From contig NZ_BNBS01000064.1 in the NCBI RefSeq assembly GCF_014656075.1, positions 1 to 46,842 on the forward strand: DNA of 46,842 bases. Direction: 5' to 3'. Shown here piece by piece: positions 33,846 through 41,131 of the stretch. The DNA comes from Streptomyces hydrogenans (lineage in GTDB: Bacteria; Actinomycetota; Actinomycetes; Streptomycetales; Streptomycetaceae). Each line of letters begins with the position of its first letter. The first letter of the stretch is position 1. Made by a program: the position numbers and the translations under genes. The notes below the pieces were generated by a model, which saw only the letters and a list, made by a program, of their open reading frames with translations, ran no database searches and was not told the origin of the DNA.

Positions 33846-34820
33846 TCAGCCCGCGGCGCGGGCGGCCATCCGGGCCTTGCGGGCGGCGAGCTTCTCGTCG
33901 AACTTCGACGCCTCCGCGTCCAGCCCGTTCATGTAGAGGCCCAGCTCCTCCTGGGCGCGCAGCCCGTCGGGGCCGAGGCCGGCGATCTCCAGGACCTTGA
34001 GGTGCCGGAGCACCGGCTCCAGGACGTCGTCGTGGTGGATGCGCATGTTGTAGATCTCGCCGATCGCCATCTGCGCGGCGGCCCGCTCGAAGCCGGGGAT
34101 GCCGTGGCCCGGCATCCGGAAGTCGACGACCACGTCCCGCACGGCCTGCATGGCCAGGTCGGGGGCGATCTCCAGCGCGGCCTTCAGCAGGTTGCGGTAG
34201 AAGATCATGTGCAGGTTCTCGTCGAGCGCGATGCGGGCGAGCATCCGGTCGCAGACGGGATCACCGGACTGGTGCCCGGTGTTGCGGTGCGAGATGCGGG
34301 TGGCGAGCTCCTGGAAAGACACGTACGCCACGGAGTGCAGCATCGAGTGGCGGTTGTCCGACTCGAAGCCCTCGCTCATGTGCGCCATCCGGAACTGCTC
34401 CAGCTTGTCCGGGTCGACGGCGCGGGAGGCGAGCAGGTAGTCGCGCATGACGATGCCGTGCCGCCCCTCCTCCGCGGTCCAGCGGTGCACCCAGGTGCCC
34501 CAGGCGCCGTCGCGGCCGAAGAGGCTGGCGATCTCGTGGTGGTAGCTCGGCAGGTTGTCCTCGGTCAGGAGGTTGACCACGAGGGCGGTCTTCCCTATGT
34601 CCGTCACCTTCGACTGGGACGGGTCCCAGGCTTCCCCGTCCTCGAAGAAGCCCGGGAAGTTCCGGGCGTCCGACCACGGCACGTACTCGTGCGGCATCCA
34701 GTCCTTGGCGACCTTGAGGTGCCGGTTGAGCTCCTGCTCCACCACCTCTTCCAACGCGTACAGCAAGCGCGCGTCGGTCCACCCTGCCGAGCTGCCGAGG
34801 TGGGGAGAGGTGAGCGTCAC
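33846..34820 (-). CDS. acyl-ACP desaturase (diiron, DesA-like)
   Basis: The 324-residue soluble protein has the two diiron motifs of stearoyl-ACP desaturases, TAEEGRHGIVMRDYL and ALDENLHMIFYRNLL, and a preceding ligand region LLTEDNLPSYHHEI. It inserts a double bond into acyl-ACP using oxygen and reduced ferredoxin, and so adjusts membrane fluidity. GTG at 34820 follows AGGAG. The promoter region holds a 33-bp near-perfect dyad that overlaps TAACCT-type -10 candidates, so the gene is probably controlled by a dedicated repressor. Confidence 0.92.
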   Translation of the reverse strand: MTLTSPHLGSSAGWTDARLLYALEEVVEQELNRHLKVAKDWMPHEYVPWSDARNFPGFFEDGEAWDPSQSKVTDIGKTALVVNLLTEDNLPSYHHEIASLFGRDGAWGTWVHRWTAEEGRHGIVMRDYLLASRAVDPDKLEQFRMAHMSEGFESDNRHSMLHSVAYVSFQELATRISHRNTGHQSGDPVCDRMLARIALDENLHMIFYRNLLKAALEIAPDLAMQAVRDVVVDFRMPGHGIPGFERAAAQMAIGEIYNMRIHHDDVLEPVLRHLKVLEIAGLGPDGLRAQEELGLYMNGLDAEASKFDEKLAARKARMAARAAG

Positions 34821-34858
34821 GGGAACTCCTGGGGACGGAGAAGGGCAAAAACGGAACT

Positions 34859-34891
34859 ACCTACGGACTCGTAGGTTACGAGACCGTAGGT
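34859..34891 (-). promoter_or_regulatory. 33-bp operator-like dyad upstream of desaturase
   Basis: The arms ACCTACGG (34859-34866) and CCGTAGGT (34884-34891), and the inner CTCGTA (34868-34873) and TACGAG (34877-34882), share one centre at 34875 and differ only by an A/A mismatch and a 3-bp core. A second palindrome, ACCTACG-GACT-CGTAGGT (34859-34876), overlaps it, and a CCGTAAGG half-site lies at 34900-34907. This resembles a multi-dimer TetR-type operator. Confidence 0.7.
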
Positions 34892-35027
34892 TAAGGCTCC
34901 GTAAGGCGGCGTCCAAGCCCCGCTTGGAGCTTGTCCGGTTACCTTCCGTTATGTGCGCAGCTCGCGTCGGGCGTAGGAGACGCAGGTCACGTCGGCGACG
35001 GTCACCCGTGAGCAACTGATCGGCTAC

Positions 35028-35261
35028 TCAGAGCAGATGGTCGGCCGCGCCGGACTTCACCGCGGAGATCAGCGCGCGCAGGGCCTCCACCGAGTCGCTG
35101 ACGTACTCGCCGGGGCTGAGGGTCGAGCCGATGTAGGCCCGGCCGGCGTCGTCGAGGCCGAAGCGGAAGCAGTTGGCCCCCTCGCTGCAGAAGGCGTCGC
35201 CCCAGGCGATGTCGACGCGGGCGGAGGAGGTGGCGGGGGAGGGGGAGGTGGTGACGTTCAT
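35028..35261 (-). CDS. DUF397-like small protein (second module)
   Basis: The 77-residue protein resembles DUF397 but is divergent. It keeps a GANCFRF segment in place of the usual GNCVEVA and ends SVEALRALISAVKSGAADHLL. It lies 12 nt downstream of an XRE gene, with AAGGA just after that gene's stop, so the two are translationally linked. Like the first DUF397, it probably modulates its XRE partner. Confidence 0.82.
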   Translation of the reverse strand: MNVTTSPSPATSSARVDIAWGDAFCSEGANCFRFGLDDAGRAYIGSTLSPGEYVSDSVEALRALISAVKSGAADHLL

Positions 35262-35273
35262 GGTGGGGGTCCT

Positions 35274-36119
35274 TCACAGGTCCTGGGCTATCGAGCGGAT
35301 GAACGCGCGGGAGTCGGCGGTGGACAGGGCCAGTCCGCGCAGCCGTTCCAGCAGTCCCTGGTACCGGCGCAGCTTCATGTCGGAGTCGAGGAGCATCGAG
35401 CCGTGCGAGGAGTCGAGCTGCACGGTGTCGAGCTGCGGCACGGGCGCGGACACATAGGTGAACGACTGTCCCGCGCCGGGGAAACCCCCCGCCGCGAAGG
35501 GGATGACCCGCACCGTGACGGTGGCCCGCTCGGACTGGTCCAGGATGTGCTCCAGTTGGGCGCGGGCGACCTTGGGGCCGCCGAACTGCATGCGCAGCGC
35601 CGCCTCGTGGATCACGGCCTCGTACGGCACCGGCCGGTCCAGGGTCTCCTGGCGGCGCAGCCGCAGGGCGAGCCGGGCCTCCAGGTCGGGTCCGGGCAGC
35701 AGTGGCACGGCGGTGTCGAAGACCGCCCGGGCCTGCTCCTCGGTCTGGAGGAGCCCCGGGACGTGGGTGGTCACCGCGGTGGCCAACTCGGCGGCGTGGT
35801 ATTCGAGTTCGGCGATGTCGAGGAGGGTGGGCGGCAGGAGTCCGCGGTGTTCCTCCCACCAGCCGCGGTCCCGCTCCTGTGCCATGGCGGCGAGCAGGTC
35901 GACGAGGCCGGTGTCGGGGCAGCCGTAGTTGAAGGCCAGGGTCCGCACCCGCTCGGGGCTGATGCCGAAGCGGCCGGACTCCACGTTGGGGATGCGGGTG
36001 CGGTCGACCCCCAGGAGGGCGGCGGCCTGCTGGGCCGACATCCCCGACTGTTCGCGCAGTTTGCGCAGTTCCGCGCCGAGTCGCTGCTGGCGCGCGGTGG
36101 GGCTGCTCCTGGGTGGCAC
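35274..36119 (-). CDS. XRE-family regulator with DUF5753-type C-terminus (second module)
   Basis: The 281-residue protein has a helix-turn-helix at about residues 14-60 (LRKLREQSGMSAQQAAALLG, then VDRTRIPNVESGRFGISPE). In its C-terminal region, THVPGLLQTEEQARAVF and VTVRVIPFAAGGFPGAGQSF mark the same family as the first XRE gene. GTG at 36119 follows GAGGGAG. It forms an operon with the DUF397 gene and is divergent from the degenerate ATP-binding gene; palindromes lie between them. Confidence 0.9.
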   Translation of the reverse strand: MPPRSSPTARQQRLGAELRKLREQSGMSAQQAAALLGVDRTRIPNVESGRFGISPERVRTLAFNYGCPDTGLVDLLAAMAQERDRGWWEEHRGLLPPTLLDIAELEYHAAELATAVTTHVPGLLQTEEQARAVFDTAVPLLPGPDLEARLALRLRRQETLDRPVPYEAVIHEAALRMQFGGPKVARAQLEHILDQSERATVTVRVIPFAAGGFPGAGQSFTYVSAPVPQLDTVQLDSSHGSMLLDSDMKLRRYQGLLERLRGLALSTADSRAFIRSIAQDL

Positions 36120-36201
36120 GTCGTTCTCCCTCGTCCTGCCGGGCGGCCCCCTGCCGTCCGACTTCCGTGCCGCTGATCGCTCCCTGTCCGGAAACAGCGC
36201 C

Positions 36202-36256
36202 ACTACGTGCAAGTAGTAGCACTGTGCTCCGCATCTGCGCTACGGTCGGTAGCGCA
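36202..36256. promoter_or_regulatory. two CTAC...GTAG inverted repeats in divergent promoter
   Basis: ACTAC-GTGCAA-GTAGT (36202-36217) and TGCGCTAC-GGTCG-GTAGCGCA (36236-36256) share CTAC/GTAG half-sites. They lie in the region between the XRE and ATP-binding genes and are likely XRE operators. Confidence 0.6.
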
Positions 36257-36311
36257 AGTCTCACACGGGGCGACCATGACCGTGTGCAGAGCACCCCCAT
36301 GTACAGGAAAT

Positions 36312-36788
36312 GTGAGCAATCCGATGAAGGGCGCCCTGCGTTGCCTTCCGGCCGCCGTCCCGGCCGCCGGGCCCATACCCCCCGCCACGGAGAACCTCAG
36401 CTACTCGATGCTGCTCCCCGGTGGCGCCTACTGCGCGGGCCTCGCCCGCCACGCCGTCCACGGCCTCCTCGACCGCCACGGTCTCGCCGAACTCCGCGAC
36501 ACCGCCTCCCTCGCCGCCTCCGAACTCGTCGCCGCCGCCTATCGGTTCACCCCCGACCGGGAGATGGCGCTGCGCGTCCGCTGGCAGTACGACGCCCTGC
36601 GGATCGTCCTCTACGACCAGCATCCGGCCCATCGTCGGCCGGACCAGGCCGAGCGGTGCCGCGACCGCCGCAGCCGCAGCATGTGGCTGCTGGCCGCGGC
36701 GGTCGAGGAGCAGGGCGGAGACTGGGGCCTGGCGCCCGCCCTGACGTCCGAGGGTGGCACCAAGTCCTGGGCGTTACTGCACCGTTGA
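36312..36788 (+). CDS. degenerate SpoIIAB-like ATPase-fold protein with a TTA codon
   Basis: The 158-residue protein aligns by eye with HATPase_c_2 regulators, but the ATP-binding boxes are broken. The N box reads SELVAAAYRFT (no Asn), the G1 position YDQHP (no Asp-X-Gly), and the G2 glycines are absent (SRSMWLL). It probably no longer binds ATP. Leu155 is encoded by TTA (36774-36776), a codon read in Streptomyces by the bldA tRNA, so full-length product may appear late in growth. The start is uncertain: GTG 36312 (AGGA only 3 nt away), ATG 36324 or ATG 36276. The last 15 bp overlap the convergent ABC-F gene. Confidence 0.72.
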   Translation: MSNPMKGALRCLPAAVPAAGPIPPATENLSYSMLLPGGAYCAGLARHAVHGLLDRHGLAELRDTASLAASELVAAAYRFTPDREMALRVRWQYDALRIVLYDQHPAHRRPDQAERCRDRRSRSMWLLAAAVEEQGGDWGLAPALTSEGGTKSWALLHR

Positions 36789-38420
36789 TCCCGAGAACGT
36801 CCGGAGCTCCTCCGCCGACGTCGGCCGCAGGTGGCCGTCGAGGAGCAGCCGGCGCGTGATCCCCAGCGACTCCAAGAACGTCAGGTCGTGACTGGCCACG
36901 ACCAGCGCCCCCTCGTACGCGCGAAGGGCCGCCGTCAGTTTCCGCACCGACGCCATGTCCAGGTTGTTCGTCGGCTCGTCCAGCAGCAACAGCTGCGGAG
37001 CGGGCTCCGCCAGCAGCAGCGCCGCGAGCGCCGCCCGGAACCGCTCCCCGCCCGACAGGGTGCCCACGAGCCGGTCCGCCCGCGCTCCGCGGAACAGGAA
37101 CCGGGCGAGCCGGGCCCTGATCGCGTTCCCCGACGCCGTGGGCGCGAACCGGGCCACGTTCTCCACGACGCTGAGCCCGTCGTCCAGGAGGTCGAGCCGC
37201 TGCGGCAGGAAGCGGAGCGGCACCAGCGTCTCCAGCTCCCCGGACACCGGCTCCAGCTCCCCGGCGAGCGTCCGCAGCAGCGTCGTCTTGCCCGCGCCGT
37301 TGCGGCCCACCAGCGCGATCCGCTCGGGACCCCTCAGCTCGAACGCGCCGTCGACCCGCGCCCCGTACCGCAGGCGCAGATCCCGCAGCCGCAGCACCTC
37401 GCGGCCCGCCGGCACCGCGGTGTGCGGCAGCTCGACGCGGATCTCGTCGTCGTCCCGCACCGCCTCCACCGCCACGTCCAGCCGCTCCCGCGCGTCCGCC
37501 AGCCGGTCCGCGTGCAGGTTGCGGTGCTTGCCCGCCGACACCTGGGCCGCGCCGCGCCGGGTGTGGGCCACCACCTTCGGCACCGCCTTGTTCTCGAAGC
37601 TCTTCTGCGCGTACCGCCTGCGCCGCGCCAACTTCATCTGGGCGTCGGAGAGTTCGCGCCGCTGCCGCTGGACGTCCGCCTCCGCGACGCGCACCATCCG
37701 CTCCGCCGCCGCCTGTTCGGCGGCGAGCGCCTCCTCGTATGCCGAGTAGGGGCCGCCGTACCAGCTCACCCCGCCGTCGTGGAGGTCGGCGATCTGGTCG
37801 ACCCGCTCCAGGAGCTCCCGGTCGTGGCTGACCACCACCATCACCCCGGACCAGCTCTCCACCGCCGCGTAGAGGCGTGAACGGGCGTACAGGTCGAGGT
37901 TGTTGGTGGGTTCGTCGAGCAGCAGCACGTCCGGCCGGGCCAGCAGCAGCGCCGCGAGCCGCAGCAGCACCGACTCGCCGCCGGACACCTCGCCGACCGT
38001 GCGGTCCAGGTCGACGGAGCCGAGACCGAGCCCGTCGAGCGCGGCCCGGGCCCGCTCCTCGACGTCCCAGTCGTCGCCGATCACGGTGAAGTGCTCCTCG
38101 GCCGCGTCGCCCGCCTCGACGGCGTGCAGCGCGGCGCGCGTGCGGTCGATCCCGAGGATCCGGTCGACCCGCAGGCCGGTGTCCAGGACCAGGTTCTGCG
38201 GTAGGTGGCCGATCCGGCCGGACGACGCCACGGAGCCCGCGGTGGGCGCGAGTTCGCCCGCGAGCAGCCGGAGCAGGGTGGACTTCCCCGAACCGTTCGT
38301 ACCGACCAGGCCGGTACGGCCGGGACCGACCGTCACCCGGAGGTCGTCGAAGACCTCGGTGCCGTCGGGCCAGGAGAAGGAGAGCGAGGTGGCGGAGAGA
38401 AAGACGGGGTGATGTGACAC
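36774..38420 (-). CDS. ABC-F ATPase (second copy)
   Basis: The 548-residue protein has two ABC domains and no membrane segments. They carry GTNGSGKST, a VSGGESVLLRL signature and LLLDEPTNNLD, then GRNGAGKTT, LSGGERFRAAL and LLLLDEPTNNLD. The linker contains the Arg/Lys-rich RRRRYAQKSFENKAVPKVV typical of ABC-F proteins. It probably acts on the ribosome, either in resistance or translation quality. GTG at 38420 follows GGAGG. A promoter ~200 nt upstream leaves a long structured leader, which suggests attenuation control. Its TAA stop is the complement of the TTA codon in the facing gene. Confidence 0.9.
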   Translation of the reverse strand: MSHHPVFLSATSLSFSWPDGTEVFDDLRVTVGPGRTGLVGTNGSGKSTLLRLLAGELAPTAGSVASSGRIGHLPQNLVLDTGLRVDRILGIDRTRAALHAVEAGDAAEEHFTVIGDDWDVEERARAALDGLGLGSVDLDRTVGEVSGGESVLLRLAALLLARPDVLLLDEPTNNLDLYARSRLYAAVESWSGVMVVVSHDRELLERVDQIADLHDGGVSWYGGPYSAYEEALAAEQAAAERMVRVAEADVQRQRRELSDAQMKLARRRRYAQKSFENKAVPKVVAHTRRGAAQVSAGKHRNLHADRLADARERLDVAVEAVRDDDEIRVELPHTAVPAGREVLRLRDLRLRYGARVDGAFELRGPERIALVGRNGAGKTTLLRTLAGELEPVSGELETLVPLRFLPQRLDLLDDGLSVVENVARFAPTASGNAIRARLARFLFRGARADRLVGTLSGGERFRAALAALLLAEPAPQLLLLDEPTNNLDMASVRKLTAALRAYEGALVVASHDLTFLESLGITRRLLLDGHLRPTSAEELRTFSGSTVQ

Positions 38421-38618
38421 GAGGGCCTCCGGTGCCGCGAGCACGGTGTGAGCGTGGACGGTGTGCGACGCGTGAGACACCGGGGCGCGGGCAGCGTGGG
38501 GAACGGCTCGTCCACCGAGGTCGAGAACGGCGCGCACGGCACGGGGGCCACACGCGGCACGGTGTCTCGGGACCTCAGATGAACAACGTTCCTTCTCCGA
38601 TCGGGAGGCGATCTGACC
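38421..38618 (-). promoter_or_regulatory. ~200-nt structured leader of second ABC-F gene
   Basis: The predicted transcript starts near 38618. GAGACACCG in the RNA (38560-38568) is exactly complementary to CGGTGTCTC (38474-38482), and GCCTCC early in the leader can pair with the GGAGG ribosome binding site. A GGAGAAGGA site (38590-38598) lies just before a 3-codon TTG frame (38575-38586). These features hint at a regulatory leader but prove nothing. Confidence 0.4.
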
Positions 38619-38624
38619 TCGTCG

Positions 38625-38653
38625 ACCGTAGGACCCGCGCGGAGGGGAGGCAA
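38625..38653 (-). promoter_or_regulatory. promoter of second ABC-F gene
   Basis: TTGCCT (38648-38653), a 17-nt spacer and TACGGT (38625-38630) match a housekeeping-type promoter. Confidence 0.6.
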
Positions 38654-38699
38654 GCGGTTTTCACGGCGGCCCGGGGAGCGGGGAGGGGGACGGCCGGCC

Positions 38700-39116
38700 C
38701 TACGGCAGGCCGCCGAGCAGTTCGGCCAGGTCCCGGTCCCAGTCGAGGTACTGGTGCTCGCGCCCGGCCGGCACCAGGTGCTGCGAGCGCTCCAGGAAGC
38801 GGCGCAGCTCCGAGGTGCGCACGTGGACCATGGCCACGCCCTCCGGCGCGTGGAACTCGACGACCGTGCGGTCGTAGCCGTACGGACGGAGCCGTACGTC
38901 GCCGTCGCCGGCGGGCCGCTCGACGCCCTGCACCAGCAGCTCCCGGGCGAAGGCCCACGAGACCTCGACGCCCTCCAGGGTGGCCGGTGGCGGGAAGGCC
39001 ATGCTGACCGCGTACGGATCCTCGCGGTCGTAGCGAAGGGTGGCGGGGACGGTCTCCATCCGGGGAGCGGAGGCGACCATACGGGCCTGGACGGGCTGCT
39101 CGATCACGGCGGACAC
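38700..39116 (-). CDS. SsgA-like protein (SALP), sporulation/cell division regulator
   Basis: The 138-residue protein has the SALP length and pattern: RYDREDPYAVSMAFPPP, VSWAFARELLVQGVERPAGDGDVRL-like sequence, then MVHVRTSELRRFLERS. SALPs occur only in sporulating actinomycetes. They guide septum placement and wall remodelling; SsgB recruits FtsZ. Which paralogue this is cannot be decided. GTG at 39116 follows GAGAGGAG at 6-7 nt. A BldD-like inverted repeat lies about 110 bp upstream. Confidence 0.9.
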   Translation of the reverse strand: MSAVIEQPVQARMVASAPRMETVPATLRYDREDPYAVSMAFPPPATLEGVEVSWAFARELLVQGVERPAGDGDVRLRPYGYDRTVVEFHAPEGVAMVHVRTSELRRFLERSQHLVPAGREHQYLDWDRDLAELLGGLP

Positions 39117-39223
39117 GGCAAACTCCTCTCGCGCGGTTGCGATCCTGAGCGTCTCCCCGACACCAGGGCACCTGACACCCATGAAGACGAGCGGAACCGC
39201 CGAAACGTGCACTCACTGCCTGC

Positions 39224-39238
39224 GTGAGGTGCGTCACC
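39224..39238. promoter_or_regulatory. BldD-like inverted repeat upstream of the SsgA-like gene
   Basis: GTGA (39224-39227), a 6-nt spacer and TCACC (39234-39238) fit the AGTGA-N-TCACC type described for BldD. BldD is known to control ssg genes, but the motif is short and could occur by chance. Confidence 0.35.
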
Positions 39239-39346
39239 GGGGGACGAAAGGGACATCGGGGCGGATGGCGCCCCGCACGGCGCGGAACGCGGGACGGGGA
39301 AAGGGCCGGCGGCACGGGCGGCCGCCGCCGTCACCGGTTCACCGGG

Positions 39347-39838
39347 TCACCGGCGCTCCTCGGCCACGTCGTCGGCGTCCTCGTCCGGCTGAGCGCAGGG
39401 CCCCGAGTGGTCGCAGTACGGCTGGTTCCCGGAGGCGCCGCACCCGCAGAGCTCCACCCGCGTCTCGCGCCGGACCCCCGCCCCGCCCGCGACCAGCAGG
39501 TCGCCCCGGACCACCAGCCGGCCGGAGGGCGAGCGGCGCACGGTGGTGGGGACGTCCGGTGCCTCGGCCGCGCCGCCCGGGGCCGGCCGGTACTGGAGCG
39601 CGCCCGAGGGGCAGCGCCGGATCACCTCGGCGACCCGCTCCGGCGTGGCGCCGTCCGGCAGCACCCACGGGCGGCGGGACAGGTCGAAGACCTCGGGCAG
39701 ACCGTGCACGCACTCGGCCGCGTGCAGACAGCGCCGCGGCTCGAACGTCACGGTGATGCCCTCGCCGTCGTACTCCTTGAGCCGCGGCTTCTCGGCGAGA
39801 GGGGGCTCCGCCCCGGTCTCCGCTGTTCCCTCGGTCAT
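39347..39838 (-). CDS. Fer4_19-like plus CDGSH-type iron-sulfur protein with altered ligand motif
   Basis: The protein has 163 residues. The first half matches divergent ferredoxin (Fer4_19) domains with cysteines in FEPRRCLHAAECVHG (Cys37 and Cys43) and VIRRCPSGAL (Cys76). The second half is CDGSH-like: LCGCGASGNQPYCDHSGPC gives Cys131, Cys133 and Cys142. The canonical ending Cys-Asp-Gly-Ser-His is instead Cys-Asp-His-Ser-Gly, so the usual fourth ligand is missing from its place. The protein probably transfers electrons or clusters. TAGGCT (39845-39850) lies 6 nt before the ATG with no Shine-Dalgarno. Confidence 0.85.
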   Translation of the reverse strand: MTEGTAETGAEPPLAEKPRLKEYDGEGITVTFEPRRCLHAAECVHGLPEVFDLSRRPWVLPDGATPERVAEVIRRCPSGALQYRPAPGGAAEAPDVPTTVRRSPSGRLVVRGDLLVAGGAGVRRETRVELCGCGASGNQPYCDHSGPCAQPDEDADDVAEERR

Positions 39839-39938
39839 GCGCCCAGCCTAGGAACGCCCGGTGCGCCCCGCACCCCGACGGCGCCGAGCGGGACGCCCTC
39901 TGGACGGGCCGGGGCCGCCGCCGCTAGCTTCCGGCGCC

Positions 39939-41120
39939 ATGACTCCTGTGCGAAAGATGCGAACGGCGCGACGCACGATGACGGCGGGACGGGCGGGGCT
40001 GACGGGACTGCTGGGGGCGGCGCTGGCGCTGACCCTCGCGGCCCCCGCGCGGGCCGGGGCGACCCCCACGGCCCCCACGGCCTCCACCACCGCCTCCGGT
40101 CCGGCCCCAGCGGCCGCCGCCCCGGCCCCCGTGCCCGGGGCCGGCTGGCGGCTCACCCCCACCGGGACCGACGTCCGCTTCCGCGGCCTGGCGGCGGTGG
40201 ACCACCGCACCGCCTGGGCCGCCGGCTCCCGGGGCACCGTCCTGCGCACCACCGACGCCGGCCGGAGCTGGCGTGACGTCTCCCCGCCCGGCGGGGAGGG
40301 TCTGGAGCTGCGTGACGTCGAGGCCCTGGACGCCCGCCGGGCCGTCGTCCTCGCGATCGGCGAGGGCGAGGCGTCCCGCCTGCTGCGCACCGAGGACGGC
40401 GGCGCCACCTGGACCGAGGCGTTCCGCAACACCGACCCGCGCGCCTTCTACGACTGCGTGACCTTCCTCGACCGCCGCCACGGCCTCGCCCTGAGCGACC
40501 CGGTCGACGGCAGGTTCCGGATCCTGTCCACCCGGGACGGCGGCCGGACGTGGGAGGTCCTGCCGGACTCCGGCATGCCCGCGGCCCTGCCCGGCGAGGC
40601 CGGTTTCGCCGCGAGCGGGCAGTGCCTGGTCACCGCGGACCGGGGACACGGCGGGGACGTCTGGTTCGCGACCGGCGGCGGCGCCACCGCCCGGGTCTTC
40701 CACTCCGCCGACCGGGGCCGCACCTGGACCGTCACGGACAGCCCGGTCCCGGGCGGCGACCCGGCCCGGGGCGTCTTCGGCCTCGCCTTCCGCGACCGCG
40801 AGCACGGCATCGCCGTCGGCGGCGACTACCGCGCCGGGCAGCCCTCGCCGGCGGCCGCCGCCGTCACCGCCGACGGCGGGCGCGACTGGACCCCCGCCGG
40901 GACGCCCCCGCCCGCGTACCGCTCCGGCGTCGCGTGGCTCCCGCACTCCAGGACCGCCGCCCTCGCCGTCGGCCCGACCGGCACCGACCTCACCCGCGAC
41001 GGCGGCCGCACCTGGCGGACCGTGGACACCGGCTCGTACGACACCGTGGACTGCGCCCCGGACGGCGGCTGCTGGGCCTCGGGCGAGAAGGGCAGGATCG
41101 CGCGGCTCGCCCGCCGCTGA
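39939..41120 (+). CDS. secreted BNR/Asp-box beta-propeller protein (Ycf48-like)
   Basis: The 393-residue protein has a signal peptide (basic start, hydrophobic 18-35, Ala-Arg-Ala near 37-39) and a Thr/Ala/Pro-rich linker. Six or so Asp-box repeats follow (TDAGRSW, TEDGGATW, TRDGGRTW, SADRGRTW, TADGGRDW and TRDGGRTW). Such propellers occur in sialidases, but no sialidase catalytic residues are evident. The pattern with LTFLDRRHGLALSD-like strands fits Ycf48/oxidoreductase-type binding propellers. TAGCTT lies 8 nt before the ATG. The function is unknown; it probably binds protein or glycan outside the cell. Confidence 0.85.
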   Translation: MTPVRKMRTARRTMTAGRAGLTGLLGAALALTLAAPARAGATPTAPTASTTASGPAPAAAAPAPVPGAGWRLTPTGTDVRFRGLAAVDHRTAWAAGSRGTVLRTTDAGRSWRDVSPPGGEGLELRDVEALDARRAVVLAIGEGEASRLLRTEDGGATWTEAFRNTDPRAFYDCVTFLDRRHGLALSDPVDGRFRILSTRDGGRTWEVLPDSGMPAALPGEAGFAASGQCLVTADRGHGGDVWFATGGGATARVFHSADRGRTWTVTDSPVPGGDPARGVFGLAFRDREHGIAVGGDYRAGQPSPAAAAVTADGGRDWTPAGTPPPAYRSGVAWLPHSRTAALAVGPTGTDLTRDGGRTWRTVDTGSYDTVDCAPDGGCWASGEKGRIARLARR

Positions 41121-41131
41121 GCCCTCGCGGG

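Noticed and set aside
39939..41120. Sialidase annotation for the Asp-box propeller
   Set aside because: Asp boxes are present but I cannot find the Arg triad, Tyr/Glu pair or RIP motif of true sialidases.
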